Below are positions 25,466 through 33,538 of a stretch of 52,517 nucleotides of DNA, piece after piece. The stretch's first letter is position 1, and each line of letters opens with the position of its first letter. Position numbers and translations under genes: made by a program. The notes beneath the pieces are model-generated. The model worked only from the letters and a program-made list of their open reading frames with translations, was not told where the DNA came from and made no database searches. The DNA is from a virus: positions 1 to 52,517 of the IMG/VR virus record IMGVR_UViG_3300025000_000135. One strand, given 5' to 3'.

Positions 25466-25573
25466 TTATTTTATTAATTCACAATCAGTGCAACAGCCAA
25501 AGTATTCTAAGTATTTCTTTGCAAAATCCCAATTTACACAATCTGAACAATAAACAAGATCGTTACTTTCCAT
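25466..25573 (-). CDS. Cys-rich 35-aa peptide
   Basis: Reads MESNDLVYCSDCVNWDFAKK and continues to a YFGCCTDCELIK end. It mirrors the first half of the 67-aa protein at 23543-23746. A moderate ribosome site (AAGGAGTGAAAATAATT) precedes the ATG. The paired CxxC and CCxxC suggest a zinc knuckle. Confidence 0.5.
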   Translation of the reverse strand: MESNDLVYCSDCVNWDFAKKYLEYFGCCTDCELIK

Positions 25574-25590
25574 AATTATTTTCACTCCTT

Positions 25591-25797
25591 TTACTTTATT
25601 ACTTTTAATTCTAAGGAAACATACTCAGGCATACCCATTACTCTGTATTTGTTGATGTCAACAACTTTATAGTTTTTATGACTTCCTTTAATGGTAATTT
25701 CTTCGCCATTTTTGTAATTAGGATTATTCGATGTGTATGCGGTTACTACTTCATCTCTTTTGTTGTAGAGTAGAATGTCAATATTGTTTGTACTCAA
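25591..25797 (-). CDS. Small hypothetical protein (68 aa)
   Basis: Unknown beta-rich 68-aa protein, possibly SH3- or KOW-like (EEITIKGSHKNYKVVDINKY). Start TTG with AAAGGAG 8 nt upstream. In series with other small - strand genes. Confidence 0.5.
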   Translation of the reverse strand: MSTNNIDILLYNKRDEVVTAYTSNNPNYKNGEEITIKGSHKNYKVVDINKYRVMGMPEYVSLELKVIK

Positions 25798-25837
25798 TTT
25801 ATAATCTCCTTTCGATTCAAACAGTTGTTTCGAATGA

Positions 25838-26005
25838 TTAATTATCTCCTGTTTCTTTTATAATGTTTTGCAGTTCCTTTACTATCCAATCATTAACAAT
25901 TACTGTTTCATTTTCTTTGATATATAATCTAATCGCCTCATGTAGTGCTAAATATTCATTATCTGTAAGAATTAATGTATGTATTAATTCTGAAGAATAT
26001 CTCAT
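25838..26005 (-). CDS. Small hypothetical protein (55 aa)
   Basis: A helical 55-aa protein with a HTLILTDNEYLALHEAIRLY segment. The start at 26005 is chosen because GAAAGGAG lies 8 nt upstream; a start at 26023 would put that site inside the gene. Confidence 0.5.
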   Translation of the reverse strand: MRYSSELIHTLILTDNEYLALHEAIRLYIKENETVIVNDWIVKELQNIIKETGDN

Positions 26006-26036
26006 AATTTTTCTCCTTTCCATTAAAATTTATCAT

Positions 26037-26240
26037 TTAAAGTTTTTCATCTGCAATTCTACATTGTTCCATTCCATCATCATAATAATTATGTTGACAA
26101 TAATCACAAATTGAATCAATCAATCCTTCTACTGTAGGCATAAACTCACAAATACTATTTACAATATTTATATCAGGATAAACACTTTTAATCTTTTGTA
26201 ATATTTTCACATCTTCTCGACTTTCTATAACTATATACAA
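26037..26240 (-). CDS. Small hypothetical protein (67 aa)
   Basis: Unknown. Begins MYIVIESREDVKILQKIK and ends with an acidic Cys-containing tail (SICDYCQHNYYDDGMEQC). TTG at 26240 has AAAGGAG 8 nt upstream; a TTG at 26249 overlaps that site and is less likely. Confidence 0.45.
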   Translation of the reverse strand: MYIVIESREDVKILQKIKSVYPDINIVNSICEFMPTVEGLIDSICDYCQHNYYDDGMEQCRIADEKL

Positions 26241-26291
26241 ATTAATCAACTCCTTTCAATATCCCATAAAGTAGGTTTTTGATTCTATTTT

Positions 26292-26534
26292 TTATCTTCG
26301 CATTTTAGGGGAAGAGACACGATGATTATCATCATAAGATTTATCATCTTTACTCTCTATTTCATAATAACTAATTTTATTAAATTCTTCTCTTGCATTA
26401 TCCTTTTCTTTATATTTTGCTAAAACATCTACCGTTTCATTTATTTTCCCAATTATTTGATATTCATTATTATCAGTAATTAGCTCTATGGAATTATATT
26501 GAATTAATTTATTTTCATTTACTTTTATAAACAT
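26292..26534 (-). CDS. Small hypothetical protein (80 aa)
   Basis: Unknown 80-aa charged protein beginning MFIKVNENKLIQYNSIELIT. AAAGGAGTGTATTATTA precedes the ATG. The C-terminus is hydrophilic and probably disordered. Confidence 0.45.
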   Translation of the reverse strand: MFIKVNENKLIQYNSIELITDNNEYQIIGKINETVDVLAKYKEKDNAREEFNKISYYEIESKDDKSYDDNHRVSSPKMRR

Positions 26535-26558
26535 TAATAATACACTCCTTTAAATTCA

Positions 26559-26726
26559 TTATTTTATAATAATGTTCAAATCATATGTTTTAGTCGTACA
26601 ATCAACACAGTTTTCATCATCTCCTTTAGGACAGTAACCATTTCTTTCAATAAAATATTGTTCTGGACACTTTAATCTGCATATGTCTGATTCTATTTCT
26701 GATTTTGTACCTATAATAATAATCAT
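26559..26726 (-). CDS. Cys-rich small protein (55 aa)
   Basis: Six Cys in CRLKC and CPKGDDENCVDC spacing suggest a zinc-binding or disulfide peptide. The ATG overlaps the stop codon of the 239-aa-frame gene upstream (ATGA), so it is translationally coupled. Confidence 0.5.
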   Translation of the reverse strand: MIIIIGTKSEIESDICRLKCPEQYFIERNGYCPKGDDENCVDCTTKTYDLNIIIK

Positions 26727-27415
26727 AGCAATATTCCAACCTTAAAATCAGCATAATAAGTAGTAGTTCCTTGCTTATTATCTTCACACCACTTGTCTAA
26801 CAACACTTGAAGTTCTTTTTGATCATCATCAGATATATTGTCCATAGCATCCTCATGTAGATCACTACAAGCATTTTCAAGAATATCAGAAGCATCCATA
26901 GATAAATCAATTATCTGTGTTCCATAAATTCTTAATTCTTCTCGGCATATTGATTGATCTGCTTCGCTTTCTTTGTCTTCTATCCATTCTTCTAATTCTT
27001 CAACCATGAGATATTTATCATAATTATCAATATAGATCATAATAAAATCATTTGTTGCTTGTTCATAAGTAATCTTCTTTGCTTTATTCCATGTTTCTAC
27101 ATCTTTTTCATATTGTTCTTGAAGACGTTCTAAATTTGACTGTTTACAGTTACATCTAGAAGTTCCTCTAGATAATATTTTATCACAATGTAAACATTTA
27201 CTTTGAACTCCATTATAACAATGTCTGCATCCAACAATAGTTTGTTGCTTATATGGGAAATGAATTTTGCTATTTTCTTCTTTAAGACCAAAAGGATTAT
27301 CATCAACTTGAAGTCCTGTACCTCCACAGTGAGAACAGATAACTTCATGTTCTTGGATGTCTTTTTGAAGTTTTAAGTTAAATGATACATCAATTTGTTC
27401 AGTTCTTATTGGCAT
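26723..27415 (-). CDS. Zinc-finger protein with DnaJ-type CxxCxGxG motif
   Basis: A 230-aa protein. CSHCGGTGLQ (about residue 27), CRHCYNG, CLHC and CNC make a multi-Cys zinc region like the DnaJ central domain. The second half is acidic and helical. The start at 27415 follows AAAGGAGAATAAATAAA; the longer frame from 27442 includes that site. It overlaps its downstream neighbour by 4 bp. Function unknown, probably nucleic-acid or protein binding. Confidence 0.55.
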   Translation of the reverse strand: MPIRTEQIDVSFNLKLQKDIQEHEVICSHCGGTGLQVDDNPFGLKEENSKIHFPYKQQTIVGCRHCYNGVQSKCLHCDKILSRGTSRCNCKQSNLERLQEQYEKDVETWNKAKKITYEQATNDFIMIYIDNYDKYLMVEELEEWIEDKESEADQSICREELRIYGTQIIDLSMDASDILENACSDLHEDAMDNISDDDQKELQVLLDKWCEDNKQGTTTYYADFKVGILL

Positions 27416-27416
27416 T

Positions 27417-27575
27417 TTATTTATTCTCCTTTTTGCTCTCAATCTTATTAATAATTTCTAAAATTTCTATACATGCTTTTTTATAGCCCTTAGACCAAAT
27501 ATAAGTACTTTCATTATAATGATCTTTAGAAAAATTATTAATATGATTAATTAGCCATTGTTTAAGTTCTTTCAT
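27417..27575 (-). CDS. Small hypothetical protein (52 aa)
   Basis: Reads MKELKQWLINHINNFSKDHY and continues with a Lys/Glu-rich tail; helical and soluble. AAAGGAGAAAACTATAA precedes the ATG, and its stop lies 1 bp from the next start. Unknown function. Confidence 0.5.
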   Translation of the reverse strand: MKELKQWLINHINNFSKDHYNESTYIWSKGYKKACIEILEIINKIESKKENK

Positions 27576-27652
27576 TTATAGTTTTCTCCTTTCTTTTAAT
27601 TTCACCTCCTTTCTGTTGATTTATTATGATGGTTTATTGGTGATTTTGTGGT

Positions 27653-27928
27653 TTAGAGTTCATCTCGGATGAATGATATATAATCAGAGATATTGCATTC
27701 ATCACATAAATCAACATAAATTTCTTGAACTTTTTCGCATTCAATTATTTCTTCACACTCATTGCATTCTACAATGCCAGAACACTCATAATCAATGACT
27801 TTTCCTTTGTTTGGACAGTAGAAATTACAGAATTGTTCTTTAAGAGATAATAATTTATCTTCCATACTTATCTTTCTAATATTCACAGGAGGTTTATCCC
27901 ATTTTGGCTCTGGTATATTATGTATCAT
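27653..27928 (-). CDS. Cys-rich hypothetical protein (91 aa)
   Basis: Unknown 91-aa acidic protein with seven Cys (EQFCNFYCPNKGK, CNECEEIIEC, LCDEC), likely zinc-binding. AAGGAGG lies 6 nt before the ATG at 27928, which comes just after the stop codon of the upstream gene; that favours this start over 27952. Confidence 0.55.
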   Translation of the reverse strand: MIHNIPEPKWDKPPVNIRKISMEDKLLSLKEQFCNFYCPNKGKVIDYECSGIVECNECEEIIECEKVQEIYVDLCDECNISDYISFIRDEL

Positions 27929-27929
27929 A

Positions 27930-28241
27930 TCAATCCTCCTTAATAAATTCAATAATATCCATTAATGCGTATGTTCTTGAAGCGTCTTTTTCTACATCCC
28001 AAACTTCTAACAACCATTGATTTTCTGGATGAAATTGTGTGTTCCCATAATAGATATTTTGAGGAATAATATTTCTGATTGAAGTAATTCCTTTATAGTT
28101 TTTATATTTGACTTTAATTGAAGTAGTTGGAATATAATGAGGACATGAATCTTTATGATTTAATAAGCATCCTTCACCAAAAGGTTCTTTCCAATCAGGT
28201 GAATAACAAACTCCACTGTCGAAATGTATACATGGTTTCAT
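27930..28241 (-). CDS. Hypothetical protein with Cys cluster (103 aa)
   Basis: Begins MKPCIHFDSGVCYSPDWKEP; four Cys in a CxxxxxxxC...CxxxxxxxC layout resemble small zinc or iron-sulfur modules. A frame start at 28286 lies inside the upstream gene; AAAGGAGATGA about 12 nt before 28241 favours this start. Unknown function. Confidence 0.5.
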   Translation of the reverse strand: MKPCIHFDSGVCYSPDWKEPFGEGCLLNHKDSCPHYIPTTSIKVKYKNYKGITSIRNIIPQNIYYGNTQFHPENQWLLEVWDVEKDASRTYALMDIIEFIKED

Positions 28242-28260
28242 TTTTGATGTCATCTCCTTT

Positions 28261-28527
28261 CTAAAATCCTTCTTCAATTCTTCCACAAAAAATCATTTCA
28301 ACTACTTTTATGCCTAGCTTCAATCCTTCAATATAACCTAATTCATTGGCAGATAGCTCTTCATCTTTTCTTTCTTGCTGAATAAGGTCAATTGACTGAT
28401 TTACAAAAGATTTATATTCCTCTATATCTGATTTATAAAACTCAAGTGCTTCATCAAATGTAAATAAGTTAACATCAAATTCTTCTTCAATTGGTTCCAA
28501 TGCTTTGATTAATTCTTTATCCATCAT
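28261..28527 (-). CDS. Hypothetical protein, helical (89 aa)
   Basis: An acidic helical protein. The start MMDKELIK at 28527 follows GAAAGGAGATAAATATT; a start at 28560 has no ribosome site. It is followed at once by the Cys-cluster gene. Unknown function. Confidence 0.5.
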   Translation of the reverse strand: MMDKELIKALEPIEEEFDVNLFTFDEALEFYKSDIEEYKSFVNQSIDLIQQERKDEELSANELGYIEGLKLGIKVVEMIFCGRIEEGF

Positions 28528-28585
28528 AATATTTATCTCCTTTCGCCAATTAAAATTCAAGTTTTAATGGAAATATTTGTTTTAG

Positions 28586-28645
28586 AACCCTTATGTGAGT
28601 AGGGTTTCAGGGTTGGGATAAAATGTAATTTAGCACTTTATCCCA
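28586..28645. repeat. Two hairpins downstream of the dUTPase gene
   Basis: AACCCT (28586-28591) pairs with AGGGTT (28601-28606), then TGGGATAAA (28614-28622) pairs with TTTATCCCA (28637-28645). A T-run follows only on the + strand, so they are weak as terminators for the - strand dUTPase transcript. They may act in RNA processing. Confidence 0.45.
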
Positions 28646-28659
28646 TATTTTTGTAAACT

Positions 28660-29115
28660 TTAAGTGTTTGTACTTCCTATTCCACCAATTCTTTCATTAT
28701 CTGTATTACCATTATCTGCTTCAAGAAATGGTAAGAAAATTCCTTGAGCAATACGCTCTCCTGCTTTCAAAGTAACAGTTGTGTCTGAATAGTTATATAA
28801 ACAAATACCAATGTTTCCATCATTGTCTGAATTAGAATAGTAATCTTGATCCACAACTCCGATAACGTTTCCTAACATTAATTTTTTCTTAATACCAATA
28901 GAACTTCTAACATCAAGAATTAAAACTTCTCCAAATTGCATATAACTTTTTACATCAGTCCAAACTAATACAGTTTCTTTAGGATAAATAGTTAAATCAA
29001 TAGGTGTAGAAAAATCATATCCTGCTGATGTTTTTGTACCTCTTTGTGGGAGAATAGTAGGAACAGTTTGTTTTTTGAAGTTATCTGATACTGATTCAAA
29101 ACCTCTAATTTTCAT
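28660..29115 (-). CDS. dut: dUTPase (trimeric type)
   Basis: A 151-aa dUTP pyrophosphatase giving dUMP for ThyX and keeping uracil out of DNA. Motifs: GYDFSTPIDL (1), VRSSIGIKKK (2), GVVDQDYYSNSDNDGNIG (3, catalytic Asp region), GERIAQGIF (4) and a C-terminal RIGGIGSTNT (5). Length fits the family. It starts directly after the stop codon of the HNH gene, so the two share a transcript. Confidence 0.9.
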   Translation of the reverse strand: MKIRGFESVSDNFKKQTVPTILPQRGTKTSAGYDFSTPIDLTIYPKETVLVWTDVKSYMQFGEVLILDVRSSIGIKKKLMLGNVIGVVDQDYYSNSDNDGNIGICLYNYSDTTVTLKAGERIAQGIFLPFLEADNGNTDNERIGGIGSTNT

Positions 29116-29919
29116 TTATATTACCTCACTTTTCATATTTGATTTCGTATGTACCGTATATATGTCATTTTTTCTTTCTATAATTTTACCAAAATATTTT
29201 ATTTCACCTAATACCCTTGCGTCCACAGCATCTTCAAAGTTTTGATAATATCCTAAATGAATTTGTTTTCTATCAATTTTTATATATACTCTATATTTAT
29301 TTCTCTTTTTATTCCAACTTACACCAACGTAACCAGATGTATTATTGGATTGAATACCTTTATTTATTGAATTCTCCTGTCGAGTAACAATATGCAAATT
29401 ATTTTTTCTGCAATCTAACCTATTTCTTGTTTTGTGGTCTGCAACTTCTATTAAGTGATTAGTAGAATCAACACCTAAAACAAAATTATGCAAAAATCCA
29501 TATTTACTATAAACATAATTATAATATGATAAACCCCAATAAATATTTTGCACTTTTTCTACATCTTCTATATCAATTAAGGCTCTTGCAATTTCCTCAC
29601 AATCCTCATTTCTCAATATTATCTCAGCATAATCTCGATATGTCACTATATCGTTTTTATCTAAATAAGTTCTAGAAATTTTACCATTTAATCTTAATTG
29701 CATATAATGCCTACCACAGTATGGAACACCATTTTGACTGTTCATGTTTTTATTTTCTCCACATATTACGCATGGTTGTTTTTTCAAGGATACTTTGTCA
29801 GGTTGAATTTCGCCATGCACACATAATTGTAAATAATGTCTATTGCATATCATTTTATTGTATTTTTTGCTATAGAATACATATTTATTACTACCACAAA
29901 TTTCACAGATATTTTCTAT
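29116..29919 (-). CDS. HNH/AP2 homing endonuclease, apparent ATA start
   Basis: A 267-aa protein. Two zinc knuckles (CEIC ... CNRH and CVIC ... CGRH) lead to an HNH region (EVADHKTRNRLDCRKNNLHI) and a C-terminal AP2 DNA-binding domain (SGYVGVSWNKKRNKYRVYIK). The first ATG, at 29853, would cut away the CEIC half of knuckle 1. The frame opens upstream to an ATA at 29919, with GGAG about 10 nt before it. So the gene either starts at ATA or has lost its ATG. It lies between dUTPase and ribonucleotide reductase genes. Confidence 0.75.
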   Translation of the reverse strand: MENICEICGSNKYVFYSKKYNKMICNRHYLQLCVHGEIQPDKVSLKKQPCVICGENKNMNSQNGVPYCGRHYMQLRLNGKISRTYLDKNDIVTYRDYAEIILRNEDCEEIARALIDIEDVEKVQNIYWGLSYYNYVYSKYGFLHNFVLGVDSTNHLIEVADHKTRNRLDCRKNNLHIVTRQENSINKGIQSNNTSGYVGVSWNKKRNKYRVYIKIDRKQIHLGYYQNFEDAVDARVLGEIKYFGKIIERKNDIYTVHTKSNMKSEVI

Positions 29920-29952
29920 ACTTTATCACTCTCCATAACTTATATATTATTT

Positions 29953-32661
29953 TTATCTTACAGGACATACCCCTGAACTACATCCATCATTACCAATATC
30001 AAATTCAGTTTCAACTAACTCATATTTACTAATTAACGAAGGAATAAATGGTTTCATTTCAGAAACTCTTTTATTATATTCCTCTTCTGTAATAGCTTCG
30101 TATGGCATTAATTGATAAAATGAATCAGATAAAGATAGAAAACTTACAGCTACAACGTCATCCCAATTACTATACATCCATTCCTCTACTGCTCCCCATT
30201 CATCGTCACGAACCGTAACTGTAATTGAAGCATTATGATCAACATAGCAATCCATAAACATTTTATAATTTTCAAGTTGCTCAATTGCAGATACATCATA
30301 TTTAGTTCTTCCAATAGGAGATTTTACAGGAAATTCAATAACTTTTGTTGTACATGTTTCCATTTCCTGACCTACTTCTGGAAATATAGGATAATTTAAT
30401 TCTTCACAAACTTTAACTAAAGGATCATGGGCATTAATTCTCACTCTTCTAATAAACCAATCAGATTCAGAATAATGAACTCCTGATGAAACTCCAGGAA
30501 TTTGACTCAATGTGCCTTCTGGCTTTACGGTGGTTATTAATAATGATACTGGGAAACCCAATTCTTCTGCATAAATTTTAATTGTATCATGAGCAACTTC
30601 ACGTAATTTTATTAATAATTCAGATTCTTGATCTTTTGACATGCCTGTAGCATTAACCATATCTTGCCAACCAGTCAAAGAACATCCGGTAAGTCTATCT
30701 CTTTTTTGTACTATGTTCCATTTTGGAAGTTCTAATTCTACGCAAGTCATACGATAACCAGCTTTTGCAGATAATTGTTGTGCTTCCAATAGAGAAACTA
30801 AATCTAATACACTATCAGAAACAAAAGCATATACATTAACTGTCGTTAAATTACACAATCCATTTGCATCCAATAAAATTTCAGCACAATTATGTGCGAC
30901 TACATTTTCTACAATTCCCCAATTAGTAGATGGTTCTGAAAAATCATAAACATTTTGTTTGCCTAATGTTTTAATGGATATTACAGTTGGATTTTTTCCA
31001 TAATATGCTGATAAATTTTTATTTAATGAGTCCATGGCCTTACATTCTTGGCAGTTTTCTAACATTAATACGTGATCAGGAGTACATTTAATAACTTTAT
31101 TGTTGCTTAGTTGTACTTCAACAATATCTTTTTCTCCATTACACCAAACTTTACCATTTGATACATCCCCATTTAAATTAACAATCTGAACTTCTTTATC
31201 ATTTAATTCTTCGAATGTTTTATATCCATCTGAAGTTAATAAATTCATATCACCAGTAAAACAAGGATTAACTCCATTAAAATTTGGTCTGCGTTTATTA
31301 CCTGCAATCTCATTAACGAAAGCGGGTTCCCCTGAATATCGCATTTGTTCAATTTGCCAATGAATTTGATCTCTAGAAGGTTTTTCTTTATAATAGATAG
31401 AATTATTACTCATTTGCCTATGAGATAGTTCTGAATCTATTTCCCATTTTCCACTAGATGATTGTTTATATAAGTTGCTTTTTGCTTTTATACATTCATC
31501 ATCATCTGAATCAATTAAAGCAATCAAACTAGTCCTTCTTACTCCTCCAATCACAACGTTTTCACCAATACTCGCCAACATATCTAAACAATTAATTGGT
31601 CTAAGTTTAATTTTATCTAATCCTTGAATAAGTCCTTCTTTGTTGATAATTTTATTTACTTTAGAAAACATTGATTTTAAACTTTCATACCCAGAAGCCG
31701 TTCCACCAAATGTCTTTAATCTTTCTCCTTTTGGTCGGACGTAATTATAATCAAATACAACAGTTTTAATGTCTGTAAAATCTTTATCCCATAATATTTT
31801 AAAATAATAATCTAATGCTTGACTCCAACCACCCTTGCTATCACCTACAATTATTTTTATCATATTGTTGTTTATAAAAATAATAGATGTGTTGTCCTCG
31901 CGTTTATTTTTATAAACAGGTGTATAATCTTTATGGATTACTTCTATATTTGTTTTTACCTTTGGTAGTTTAGCAACGTCATCTTTAAGAATGCGAAATC
32001 CAAAACCGGAACCAATCATCAGTAAGTAAAAAGCATCTTTAAAAGATTCAAAATTATCAATAACAGAAAAACTACAATTAAAATTGGAAGTAGGGTATTT
32101 TTCTGAAACTAATGTTCCACCTATGTATAATGTTCTACCTGATAAGAATTGCCTAAGATTATAAATATTGTCGTATAATTTTTCTGCTTCTTCTTTACTT
32201 GTTGGTACTAAACTACAATTATATTCTACTGCTCTTTTTACAGTTTCCCACCAATATTCCCTACGTTGTTCTTCTGGCAAATATCTACTATATGTACGAT
32301 AATAAACAAAACTTCCTAATTGCTTCATTGGAGAAGGTAAATGTTTATATTTGCTCATGAATTCTTCACTAAGAAGTCCTTTTACTTTATTTTTACGAAC
32401 TTTGTCTCTTTGATTACGATAAATAATATATCTTTTTGCCACATCCTTTCTATTGCTTTCCATAAGAATATTTTCTACAAAATCTTGAATATCTTCAACT
32501 GAAAAAATATTTAATCCCATAGACTCAATTTTATTAGCAATATCATGACTTAGTTTTAAATCGACACCATCTTTTGTTTCAAGCATTGCCTTTTCTACTG
32601 CTCGAATAATGCTATTTTTATCAAAATCAACCAATGTGCTATTTCTTTTTTGTACTTTCAA
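29953..32661 (-). CDS. nrdJ: B12-dependent ribonucleotide reductase with mini-intein
   Basis: A class II, adenosylcobalamin-type ribonucleoside triphosphate reductase that makes dNTPs without oxygen or metal-radical subunits. Residues 1-90 are an ATP-cone; then GSFVYYRTYSRYLPEEQRRE, FNCSF (redox Cys), VIGGVRRTSL, the catalytic NPC, GLCNLTT (second redox Cys) and a C-terminal CSSGVC pair for thioredoxin. The NPC Cys is split by an intein at residues 467-591; the mature protein would be about 777 aa. Start TTG after GGAGGATACATAA. A structured 120-bp leader precedes it. Confidence 0.9.
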   Translation of the reverse strand: MKVQKRNSTLVDFDKNSIIRAVEKAMLETKDGVDLKLSHDIANKIESMGLNIFSVEDIQDFVENILMESNRKDVAKRYIIYRNQRDKVRKNKVKGLLSEEFMSKYKHLPSPMKQLGSFVYYRTYSRYLPEEQRREYWWETVKRAVEYNCSLVPTSKEEAEKLYDNIYNLRQFLSGRTLYIGGTLVSEKYPTSNFNCSFSVIDNFESFKDAFYLLMIGSGFGFRILKDDVAKLPKVKTNIEVIHKDYTPVYKNKREDNTSIIFINNNMIKIIVGDSKGGWSQALDYYFKILWDKDFTDIKTVVFDYNYVRPKGERLKTFGGTASGYESLKSMFSKVNKIINKEGLIQGLDKIKLRPINCLDMLASIGENVVIGGVRRTSLIALIDSDDDECIKAKSNLYKQSSSGKWEIDSELSHRQMSNNSIYYKEKPSRDQIHWQIEQMRYSGEPAFVNEIAGNKRRPNFNGVNPCFTGDMNLLTSDGYKTFEELNDKEVQIVNLNGDVSNGKVWCNGEKDIVEVQLSNNKVIKCTPDHVLMLENCQECKAMDSLNKNLSAYYGKNPTVISIKTLGKQNVYDFSEPSTNWGIVENVVAHNCAEILLDANGLCNLTTVNVYAFVSDSVLDLVSLLEAQQLSAKAGYRMTCVELELPKWNIVQKRDRLTGCSLTGWQDMVNATGMSKDQESELLIKLREVAHDTIKIYAEELGFPVSLLITTVKPEGTLSQIPGVSSGVHYSESDWFIRRVRINAHDPLVKVCEELNYPIFPEVGQEMETCTTKVIEFPVKSPIGRTKYDVSAIEQLENYKMFMDCYVDHNASITVTVRDDEWGAVEEWMYSNWDDVVAVSFLSLSDSFYQLMPYEAITEEEYNKRVSEMKPFIPSLISKYELVETEFDIGNDGCSSGVCPVR
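30889..31263 (-). other. Mini-intein in ribonucleotide reductase
   Basis: 125 residues from Cys (CFTGDMNLLT) to His-Asn (ENVVAHN), followed by extein Cys. Block A is the N-terminal Cys, block B lies in CTPDHVLML, block F in NVYDFSEPSTNWGIVEN, and block G is VVAHN|C. There is no homing endonuclease domain between B and F. The +1 Cys becomes the catalytic thiyl-radical cysteine of the NPCAE motif. Confidence 0.9.
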
Positions 32662-32714
32662 TTATGTATCCTCCAATATTTTTATTTTAGTATTTATAGG
32701 TTAAATAGATTATT

Positions 32715-32750
32715 CTATAGGAATTACCGAACCATGTAAACCGCCTATAG
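32715..32750. promoter_or_regulatory. Hairpin in the nrdJ leader
   Basis: CTATAGG (32715-32721) and CCTATAG (32744-32750) form a 7-bp stem with a 22-nt loop in the 120-bp gap before nrdJ. It may be a cis-regulatory RNA. It lacks the size and core expected of a cobalamin riboswitch. Confidence 0.35.
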
Positions 32751-32780
32751 CTTGATTTTTGATTCCATAAAAATATTAAT

Positions 32781-32990
32781 TTACGCCAAAACATAACTAT
32801 AATAACCACAGTTTTCACATTTAACATTTCTTTGAGGTGGATCTGAGCATAGTATAATCCACATGTCCATCAACAATTCTTTTCCACATTTATCGCAAGC
32901 AATATTGCAATTTCTCCATTGTGGATTTTCTATTTGAAATTGTTTTTGTTTTTCTTGATTATATTCATCAATTGTTTTTATTTTTATCAC
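32781..32990 (-). CDS. Zinc-binding small protein (about 69 aa)
   Basis: Four Cys in CDKCGKE and CENCGYYSYV form a zinc ribbon. The GTG at 32990 overlaps the ribosome site ACAGGAGGTG, an awkward arrangement. An ATA at 32981 (reading MKTIDEYNQE if used) sits 8 nt after AGGAGG and is better placed, so the true start is uncertain. It overlaps the previous gene, pointing to coupled translation. Unknown function. Confidence 0.5.
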   Translation of the reverse strand: MIKIKTIDEYNQEKQKQFQIENPQWRNCNIACDKCGKELLMDMWIILCSDPPQRNVKCENCGYYSYVLA

Positions 32991-33204
32991 CTCCTGTTTC
33001 TTTTATTTCCTCTGTGATTGTGGGAATTAATTCTAACTGAACCATCTTACTCCTATCTCCATAAAACCATTGCCAATTGTCATCTTTTGAACAAATGTTT
33101 TTGAATTTAATATAAACAGGATTAGAGGAGTTTTTATATAAGAATCTACTACATACCATTGATTGTATGCAATCGGAGTATTCACATAAGCAAAAGTCGA
33201 ACAC
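32968..33204 (-). CDS. Cys-rich hypothetical protein (78 aa)
   Basis: Begins FDFCLCEYSDCIQSMVCSRF after a GTG start, with five Cys early and an ICSKDD later; it could bind zinc or an iron-sulfur cluster. It starts 4 bp after the stop codon of its upstream neighbour and has only a weak ribosome site, so coupling is likely. Confidence 0.45.
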   Translation of the reverse strand: MFDFCLCEYSDCIQSMVCSRFLYKNSSNPVYIKFKNICSKDDNWQWFYGDRSKMVQLELIPTITEEIKETGGDKNKNN

Positions 33205-33207
33205 TGA

Positions 33208-33417
33208 TTAATCTTCAATCCTCTCATTTTTAATTTCTGATTCAAACCACTCTCTGCCTAATGCAATAAATGATTCTCTTTTATAATAACCAATTTCGCC
33301 TGTATCTTGTTCAAAACTATACATGAAGTTAATTTTGTCAGTATAATTTAGTTCATATTCTTCTTTAGATATTTCTAACCACTTTGATTTATCCATTGCA
33401 TCTGTTAGAATTTTCAT
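33208..33417 (-). CDS. Small hypothetical protein (69 aa)
   Basis: A charged 69-aa protein beginning MKILTDAMDKSKWLEISKEE. AAAAGAGGTGAATACATA precedes the ATG. Unknown function. Confidence 0.5.
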   Translation of the reverse strand: MKILTDAMDKSKWLEISKEEYELNYTDKINFMYSFEQDTGEIGYYKRESFIALGREWFESEIKNERIED

Positions 33418-33538
33418 TATGTATTCACCTCTTTTGATTTAGCAAGAATTTGATTAGTGGTTTTAATAAGATATGTGATCAAATTCTTGCTAATATTATG
33501 ATAATTATTTTATGATTTGTGTTTAGGAATTATGATTA

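Noticed and set aside
33033-33245. A 70-aa - strand frame overlapping two others.
   Set aside because: It overlaps the better supported 78-aa Cys-rich frame and the end of the 69-aa gene and has no ribosome site of its own.
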